A DNA stretch of 64,000 nucleotides from Pisolithus tinctorius (taxonomy: Eukaryota; Basidiomycota; Agaricomycetes; Boletales; Pisolithaceae). The notes beneath the pieces were generated by a model that worked only from the letters and a program-made list of their open reading frames with translations, did no database searches and was not told where the DNA came from. Both the position numbers and the translations under genes were made by a program. This document shows, piece after piece, positions 56,635 to 64,000 of this stretch. Where the stretch lies: NCBI GenBank assembly GCA_024663395.1, contig JANFAH010000052.1, positions 418,310 to 482,309 of the forward strand, read 5' to 3'. The first letter of the stretch is position 1. Each line of letters opens with the position of its first letter.

Positions 56635-58607
56635 ATGGTGTGTATCTTGTCGTTGTCTATCCACCTTACGCATTCCTCCTACAGGTCGTACTGGCAGCGT
56701 CGATATGCACGAAAGGCGGCAAAGGTGCCATGGCATCAATGCTTCATAAACATACCACTGACGATAGTATCCAACAGCTGTCCTCTCGCGGCAATTCCAC
56801 CCCATGACAAGGACCCGTATCGAATCTCTTCTTGCGTCCTTCCCCAAGCTCATCCCTACCAACTCCCAGCACACCTCCGTCGAAACCTCCGAGGTCCGCT
56901 ACGTTTACCAACCACTCGAAGATCTCTACATTCTCCTCATCACGAACAAAGCGTCCAACATCCTTCAAGACATCGAGACGCTTCATCTATTTGCGCGTGT
57001 CGTGGCGGATATGTGTAAGAGCCCGGACGAGCGCGAGATTCATCGTGTCGCATTCGAGCTTTTGAGTGCTTTCGACGAGATCGTCAGTTTGGGATATCGG
57101 GAACAGGTTTCTCTCACCCAGGTCAGGAGTATCTTGGAGATGGAATCCCATGAAGAGAAAATCCAGGAAATCATCGCTCGCGTACGTCTGAAAATCCTTC
57201 CCCCTCCTTTTCTCCTTCTCTCACTCTTCCCTTCCTCATCATTTTACACGGTAACAGAACAAAGAGGCAGAAGCAAAAGAAGAACTCAAGCGTCGCGCTC
57301 GCCAACTCGAAATGCAACGTCGTGAGCAACAAAAACGTGCCGCTGCTCTCGGGGGTATGGGTGGTGGTATTGGCGGCGGTATCTCCGGGTATTCCCCCGT
57401 TCCACGTTTCGAGGCAGCCTCCGAAGCGTCACCCATACGTACAGCTTCCCCAGCCCCGTCAGCTTCGCGGCAGCCAACGTTCAAGAGCAGCGGTATGAAA
57501 CTCGGAAGTAAGAAGACTCGCCAAGCAGAGTTGCTCGATGCACTGGGTGGCGAGGTTCTTTCTGCAGAAGAGATCTCGGCACCGTCGACCCCGGGCATCG
57601 CGGAATCTCCCGTACCAGCAACGGCATCCGTCGTCAAGAACAGTCTCCCCACCGTCACACCTGAAAGGTCAGTCTGATTCCCATTACGCTTTGAACGAGA
57701 AAAGAAGGCTCCAACACTGATCCTCATTCCCAGTATACACATCTCCATCAAAGAAACCGTCACGATCGCCTTGTTGCGCGAAGGCGGCGTCAAATCACTC
57801 AAACTCCTCGGCGAAATGGGTTTACTCGTCTCAGACCCCCAGCTTGCACACATCCGAGTCGCGCTGGCCCCATTTGCACCAGGATTCGGTGCGGATCTTC
57901 AACTCAAGCAGCATCCTAACGTTGCGAAGTTTACACCGGGTGGAGAGAAAGTGATTGCGCTCAAGGACCCTTCGAGAGCTTTCCAGGTTGGACAGGCGCT
58001 TGGAGTCCTCAAGTGGAGGTATACGGGGGACGATGAGAGCTACGTCCCTTTGTCAAGTGTGTATCACCACGCTCGGCGGGTTTGGTGACTGATCATCTGG
58101 TTTATGCAGTCAATTGCTGGCCGTCCCTCTCGACCGAAGGGACGTGCGACGTCAATATTGAGTACGAACTCGAGAATGAACACCTAATACTCTACGATGT
58201 CGTCATCTCCATTCCGCTTCCGTAAGGTTCCACTCCTTCCATTTACTTGCTCACTCGTTCACTGTAATTCCCTTGCTAGCACCGGATCCTACCCCACCGT
58301 GTCAACACATCCTCCGTCCTCAGCATGGTCACTCAACCCTAATAACCACACCCTCGAGTGGAGCATTCCCCGTATCAGTAGTGATAATGACGATGCGACC
58401 GAGTCCACCCGTTCCGGTACACTCGAGTTCTCCGTCGGTGGAGACGACCTCGGGGTCTTTTTCCCTGTCCAAGTCAACTTCGTCGCCCAGGGAAGCGTTG
58501 CGAATGTGGATGTAGCACGCGTGGAACGCGTTGGTGAAGGTGCAGGAGGGGAAGTAGGGTTCTCGTGCGAGAGGGTTATTAGTACGGATTCATATCAGGT
58601 CGTGTGA
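56635..58607 (+). CDS. RET2: Coatomer subunit delta (delta-COP)
   Basis: COPI coat subunit, related to adaptor mu chains. Exons 56635-56637, 56685-56724, 56778-57181, 57258-57667, 57734-58056, 58110-58221 and 58280-58607 join into 539 aa, the normal length. Exon 1 is only the ATG; the N-terminal VVLAASICTKGGKAVLSRQF then follows, matching the family, which supports this start. A longin domain (residues 1-140, YVYQPLEDLYILLITNKASN) leads to a charged linker with Gly-rich GGMGGGIGGGISG, then the mu-homology domain (HISIKETVTIALLREGGVKS to the end, LGVLKWRY, NCWPS). It lies 14 kb from coatomer beta on the same strand. Confidence 0.95.
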
Positions 58608-58872
58608 GTAAAAGGAGGGTGGATCGCTGTTTCTTTGTTTGGTGTTGTGAGACGTATATACGTCCTATGAACCCCTCGTAGCCTAGCATTCCTCACACGG
58701 CTCATCGGACAAGAGTGTGGTGGGGGAGGGGTGCATTCCGCACTTACAAGCTTTACATACCATACACATCTTGACAGAGATGACGATGAAAAATCATAGA
58801 GATAAATATACATATGAACACCCGCCATCACGTCATCGCATACGCACCGGTGCTCACTACATCGAACACACC

Positions 58873-61184
58873 TCAGAGTTTTGCAGGGTTCGTCCATTTC
58901 GGGATTCGCTTCTGCATAGGTGCCACACGGACATTCAACATCCACGAGATGTCCAATGGTCGTTCGTACGACCGTTCGATCGCAGAGCCGTCATCGGCGA
59001 CCAGCCACCGGTAATTATACACGTGGACGGATAATGATCAATTTCAATAATCCAATATTCAAGTAGTGCGCGCGATCGACTTACCTCTACGAACGCAGCT
59101 AGACCTTCCTAAACGAATACGACCATTAGTCGACGTTCGTCTAATGAATGCCTCGATCCGGGTAACCGCCCACCTTAACATTCCGCCCACTCCACACCCT
59201 CCCACCGGCTGCACTCAGGGCGTGGGAGGCGACTGCTTCGTCGACATTTCCGACGCGCTGTGCAATCAAAAGGCCTTCTTTCGTGCTTTGGACTGCGTCC
59301 GGAGAGTTGGAAGTGATCGTGCGGGCGAGGGCGAGGGCAGTGGGGAGGACTTCGGCTGGGGAGGTGACGATGTTGATGCTGGCAGGTGGGGGGCGTGGGT
59401 GAATGTCAGATGTGGCGTTTCGGTTTCAGTTTGGGTTGCGGAGTTAGAGGTGGATTGGGTGTGGAGTTGGAACGTGATCCGGGGTAGTCCAACGTGGTTG
59501 GCAAAGAATCCACGCGAAAGAGCCCAAAAGAAAGGTGGTATTAGGTTAGTTCAACGCCCTGCTCTCAGGCACAGACTCGCCAAAATGATAGTGATAATCA
59601 CTACGACGCGAAGCGCGAAAAGAGCTCGACGCTGAGGGTGATGAACGAACGTGCATTAACAATGCGATGATCGCGAACGACCCAATTCGGCGTAGGTGCA
59701 TAGATTCACTCAACGGGGGACAGGGGGATGGAGTGAGGAGAGGATGAAAAGGCGGGTCAAGTAGTATTCTAGTATTCGCCTGGACAAGGAACGTGCCACC
59801 CGTCGTCCACCAACTACCAGGAAACACCGATCACCAACATCCACAAAGGACTTGCCACCGATCACCCACCACAAGTCCTACGAGTGAGTGACCCAACACT
59901 CACGTGTGCCATTTCCAAAAACGACACTTGATGACAAACGTGAAGAACAAAGAAGACTCGTTGCGAACCAAAACACAATGCAAGATGACTGGTGAGGACG
60001 TCATGGTCCGGTAGCAGTATGGGTTGTGGTAGTGGACACCGTGAAAGGATTGTGGAGGCGAACACCAACCAAGCGGAAGGACAAAGGTCGGCAGTGGAAA
60101 CCAAACGGAGAACGACGGGTAAACCTAAATGAGACTTACAAACGAAACTTATCCCTCGCCTCCAAAGCGGTGATGGTGCTTCCGAGAAGAAGCATCTCCG
60201 AGGCAAGCTGTGGAACATCATCGTCAGTCACATCAGTGAAGCAACTGATGTCGGACTGTCGGTGAGTAAGATCACAGATCAGTGCAGGCGTGGAAGGGGT
60301 CAATGAACGACCAATTCCGGACAGCCAGGCCAAGGCACGACGGTGATGCGGAGATGAGACAGAAGAGGGTGGTCCGTACCTGATGACCCGCGACTCTCGT
60401 CAACCTCGGGATCGCTGCGACGACAGATCAGTATGTCCCTTATCATATCCGTTATCGCGCGTGTATTTACAGGGTGCTCCGGATGGCAGCGACCCAGAAG
60501 GTAACACAAATGTGCAAGTATGGATTAGAGGAAGGAGCAGGTACGTCCGAATGTCCGAACGAAGGAGAGAAGGACGACGTGCCCGTTCCGTTCCGTTCGG
60601 TCATGGGGAAATCATATCCGCGAGGCCTTTCGTGTCCTCTGTGACTGCCACACCGAGTTGGCTCGGGACGAAGACCCGACCCACCTGTACCCAGGGCTGA
60701 GGGGAAGAAGGAAGAAGCACTGACCTCCTTGCGCAGCGACCACGCCTCTCTTTACCTCCGGCAACCCAAAGACAGCGTCTGTGCTTGCGACGACGAGGTC
60801 GCAATTGAGGATGATCTCGACGCCTCCGCCGTACGCAGGTCCGTTGACAGCAGCGATGATGGGTTTGAGGGACGTGCGACGGCGAGAGATGGCAGCGAAT
60901 CCGTGCGGCGAGGATGCGATGTCTTGCTGTTCGGTGGTGACGTTGGAGGACTGGCTGGCATGCCATGACTTGAGATCTGCCCCTGCACAGAACATGTCAC
61001 CCTCGCCAGTGAGGACGGCGACCCACAGACTGGGCTCGTTATCGAACCAGTCCAGCACGTGAGCGATCTCACGAGTGAGGTCTGGGGTGATGGCATTGCG
61101 TTGGAGGGGACGGTTGAGGGCGAGGAGGAGGGTGTGCTCCTGTGGAATGCTTACGGTCAGCTCTGGGGAGGAGGAGGGCTGCAT
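58873..61184 (-). CDS. Enoyl-CoA hydratase/isomerase (crotonase), probably peroxisomal
   Basis: Acts on acyl-CoA thioesters, likely in beta-oxidation. Six exons (61184-60725, 60414-60380, 60207-60140, 59378-59174, 59108-59085, 58911-58873) give 276 aa in one frame. The crotonase oxyanion-hole segments are MFCAGADLK and NGPAYGGGVEI; GLPEVKRGV places the catalytic Glu. IPRLTRVAGHQLASEMLLLG follows across two splice junctions. The C-terminus NPAKL ends in AKL, a recognised PTS1-like tripeptide, so import into peroxisomes is inferred. The intron 59,379-60,139 is 761 nt, far longer than its neighbours. The gene is convergent with coatomer delta (265 bp apart). Confidence 0.92.
59379..60139 (-). 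other. Outsized 761-nt intron of the crotonase gene
   Basis: The donor GTAAGT and acceptor CCAG are good, and the protein sequence joins without loss (KFRF to INIVTSPAEV). No coding sequence or repeat was recognised inside it. Confidence 0.6.
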
Positions 61185-61543
61185 GGCGGGGCATGGCTCC
61201 CTCCGCGGGAAATCGACCTCCCATCGGTCTGCTTCCGAGTTGCCGACGTGTCACATTTCCATATATGGACTGGATCTATCACGTCCGATCCGAAACCTTG
61301 GCGTGTCCCCCGATGTGATCACGCCTTTCCTTTTTCGAGGTCACATGAAAAAGAATAATGGGCCACCTTCCTTTTCCGTCTCTGCGTGCATTTGGACATC
61401 GCCTGCCGCCGCCATCATCAGGACATTTACCAGTAATATTATTATTACTCGCACAGCGTAATCGCAGCAGGCAAGTTGGCTGGTGGAATGACGCCACGAC
61501 CAGGTCGACCACCTCCGATAACGGAAACAAGTCCCGGATTCAC

Positions 61544-61550
61544 TTTTATA
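61544..61550 (+). promoter_or_regulatory. TATA-like element upstream of small ORF
   Basis: TTTTATA lies 59 bp before the ATG at 61,609, in the region between the crotonase start (61,184, minus) and the small ORF. The spacing would suit a short leader. Confidence 0.5.
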
Positions 61551-61608
61551 CCCTCGACACTTCCTCTCCTACTCCCCCATCCACCACTCGTCCACCTCTT
61601 CTTCTAAC

Positions 61609-61767
61609 ATGCAATCTACCTCTGCAACCACTACCAGTGCTAGTGCTATGGCCTCCCACCGCCACCACCACGACGCAGACCAACACCTCGTCGTCCACCA
61701 CAGCTTACCCCAGTGCTGCCATTGCGGCGAGCGCGGTGCTCACGCTCCCCATTGCCCCTTCCGCTGA
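61609..61767 (+). CDS. Candidate 52-aa Cys/His-rich zinc-knuckle-like protein
   Basis: ATG to TGA frame too short for standard ORF cut-offs. The N-terminus is Ser/Thr-rich, followed by a His-rich run (SHRHHHDADQHLVVHH) and a compact C-terminal motif CCHCGERGAHAPHCPF. Its four ligands C-x2-C-x5-H-x3-C resemble a CCHC knuckle (CX2CX4HX4C) with the His moved by one residue. A TATA-like element sits 59 bp upstream. A 211-codon frame also covers this stretch (61,358-61,993) but is low-complexity. Whether the small frame is translated is unknown. Confidence 0.45.
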   Translation: MQSTSATTTSASAMASHRHHHDADQHLVVHHSLPQCCHCGERGAHAPHCPFR

Positions 61768-64000
61768 GCCCGTCTCTCTCCCCCGTCGCTCTTATTTATC
61801 TCTGCAATCTTCGTCCATCTGCAATGCCTGCATTACCATACCCCGTGCATTAATGTGTCGTGCCCGACCCATCCATCTTGTCTTAACACACTCCCATACA
61901 CTATCCCCCATCATACTCCCCATCATTCATCGCCCCCCCCTCACCCATCCATCGTCGAGGAACCATGCACTGCAAACTAAACTTGACGCGTGACGATCAC
62001 GTAGAGCGTCGCTGGTTCCGGGTTCCGTTTTGCGTTCGGCGAGGATGGTTGCGGCACTCGACTGGGGAGGTCCCATCCCCATATACGGAGTTATCACTTC
62101 CCATATCCGGTAGTGCAGCAAGGGGCACACATGGGACCTTGATCAATTCATAGACGTTGATTGACCCTTGGTGTCCCCTTTGTCATCTCTCTGTCAGTTT
62201 GGAGCGGGAAACCAACCTAGCCGGACACCGGCGCTCGGAGTGGATGGGTCGCTCGCAACGTCTGGGTCTGAGGAACTGTCGAACGTGTGCATCCGCAGTG
62301 TGGTCACTGGACCACCAAATGTTCTTGGATATTGGAGTTATGTAATACTGAAACATTGGATTCCTTCACACGAGGACGATCGATGCCATGTAGGATTCAT
62401 GTAGGAAATTAGCTAGCCAATGTTACACGTACCCATCCACCATGTATGATATCCGCTCTGCTGTCACCATACATAATTTATTTATCTTTTCGCACCCTTC
62501 TACATGGAAAAAGCACAAACAACGTTATCGGATCCAATTGACGACTTTCCCTGACGTCACATCTCGGTTGCTGGTCCTATTGTTTCCTGTAGAGGCATGC
62601 TTAAACTGAGACACCTTCATCATGTGCATGCAAATTTTTAAAAGCCAGTTGACGACATAGGTATTGACCCGCCCGTCGTGGATACCAGTGGAGCCCCCCA
62701 CGGAGAGTGGTCGTCTTCGCAACGACCCCATCTCTGCGAGGAGTCTCCACATACTGTGTCCGCAAAACCTCCGGGGGACGCTCTCCGTGAAGGCGTACGG
62801 CGTTCATCTACTACCTCGATCTTGATGAAAGCCCTGGAACCGAGACTCCACGGGGGAATATTTGCACGAATGGTATCCACACCCGCGTTCGCTGACGAGT
62901 CATGTAAGAAGCACTCATACTCCGAAATTCTGGGAGTCCAGGTGGCTGGCCCGATAGACTGGATGGCGGGCTTAGAGAGGACTATGATAGTAACTTCAAG
63001 TAATAGATAAGATGAGTACAGGTTGGCGATCCATCCAGCTTTACTATATGTTTACATATCAACAGACCAAGCAGGTCAATTTGGTTTTTCGGACAGTCGC
63101 TGACATGATGCGAGTGATGGGCCCCTGCACTACCCGCCGCAGCCCAAAGCATAACAAGAAATACACACTCGTCCGAACATGACAGTCTATTCCGTGCCGC
63201 GGTCTCCACACCGTCTCTGATGCTATATCGTTTCAACCCCGAGGAGAAGTTCAGATATAGATTGTCAAAATATTCCAAACGTTCAGCTGTTACCACGTCC
63301 TGTACACGAGTATGTATAAGCGCATACGTACGTACATCGCCGCCGCCATTGAAGCTTGAAGGGCAACCACAAATTTGTGCATGCGTGGCCCGAATGGATG
63401 AAACTTTGAAGGACAGAAGGGAACTTTGACCGGAACTCAGTCAGCACGACGCACTCTCCTCGGTCTTATGACAAAGTATTACCCCTGGCCCTGCACTGCT
63501 TAATACACGTGGTGGTGGTGTCGTCTTCTCCGCAACGCAAACATGGTCTCCACTTACTTTATTGTACTCTCGATTGCCCGTAATGTATGCACCATTGTTT
63601 CGAGTCAAGGAGCTATACTCACGATGTTCCGAGGGACAAAAAAAGGAGAAAAAAAAAGTAAAACCGGAGTTCGGGAGTTCGGGGCGCTAAGGAGCCTAAT
63701 TTGCAAGAATGGAGATTCACGTACACACCCACGTAGGAGCGGGTGACTTTCTGGGAATGCTGGTATGTTGCGGAACGCGTGGGTGAATGGAGAGGAGGGT
63801 GTAAGAGGACTTTGAGTGGAACTAAGACTTGGCTAGCACGACTAGCAGGTGCACACGATGCACCCAGCGAGGTCTCTTCATATAACACATTTGTATATCA
63901 GGTGCAGGCGCGTAACCGCCTGCGTGTACTTGCTTCACCTAACCAAAACTCTCGAGCGCATGGTACGAATTTCGTTATTATTGCCTTGAGTAAGCGACCA
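61768..64000. other. Intergenic region, no gene recognised
   Basis: About 2.2 kb with short frames only, none resembling a known protein, tRNA or repeat in the window. Two A-rich runs lie near 63,638-63,662. The window ends inside this stretch. Confidence 0.45.

Noticed and set aside
61358..61993. 211-codon plus-strand open frame
   Set aside because: Low-complexity Pro/Ser/Thr/His content with no family signal. It overlaps the more plausible small zinc-knuckle-like frame and the crotonase upstream region.
63830..63890. Possible tRNA-like stem near the window end
   Set aside because: A GTGCAC/GTGCATC stem is visible but there is no T-loop GTTCGA box or acceptor stem at the right distance.

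Overview
The window looks like nuclear DNA of an agaricomycete fungus (Basidiomycota). The host genes are split by many introns of about 50-70 nt with GT/AG borders and a few GC/AG borders, and some exons are very small. Two of the gene families (DUF6534 membrane proteins and DUF3684 GHKL-ATPase proteins) are ones I know mainly from this group. No CRISPR array, rRNA, tRNA or bacterial operon structure was seen. Gene models come from reading frames, splice signals and remembered family alignments; no search was run.

The left half (1 to about 32,850) is a transposon island. Copia element A (451-12,413, TSD CCTGA) carries chromodomain gypsy element A inside it (3,633-10,440, TSD GGCAC). A PIF/Harbinger DNA transposon follows (12,897-15,977, TSD TTA, 72-bp TIRs), with a Myb/SANT-like gene and a DDE transposase. 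Next is a minus-strand gypsy element B (16,633-32,845, TSD AAACC). Its gag is split by copia element B (25,247-31,358, TSD CCTTA), whose gag-pol is split in turn by a 942-bp solo LTR (26,909-27,850, TSD TTCTC). All LTR pairs and target-site duplications can be read directly. The elements are dead, and nearly all damage is of one kind: CpG turned into TpG or CpA. This makes TGA stops from CGA arginine codons and replaces catalytic Asp by Asn in three integrases.

From about 33 kb the sequence becomes ordinary gene-bearing DNA, rich in CpG. On the plus strand: an NCS1 purine/cytosine permease (33,235-35,217), coatomer beta (38,652-42,634), a DUF6534 multi-pass membrane protein (44,782-46,856), a K-channel-beta-like aldo/keto reductase (48,036-49,702), a large DUF3684 protein with an N-terminal GHKL ATPase fold and a C-terminal HExxH motif (50,297-56,458), coatomer delta (56,635-58,607), and a candidate 52-aa Cys/His-rich protein (61,609-61,767). 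On the minus strand: a crotonase-family enoyl-CoA hydratase/isomerase ending in AKL (58,873-61,184) and a kinase-like pseudogene (35,579-36,780). The spliced models of the permease, both coatomer subunits, the reductase and the crotonase each give one open frame of the expected family length (513, 950, 539, 356 and 276 aa).

A segment of about 390 bp covering the permease 3' end and the coatomer-beta 5' end is present twice (near 35,059 and 38,318), with the kinase pseudogene between the copies. The host genes do not form an obvious pathway cluster. Coatomer beta and delta belong to the same COPI coat and lie 14 kb apart in the same orientation; the crotonase is probably peroxisomal.
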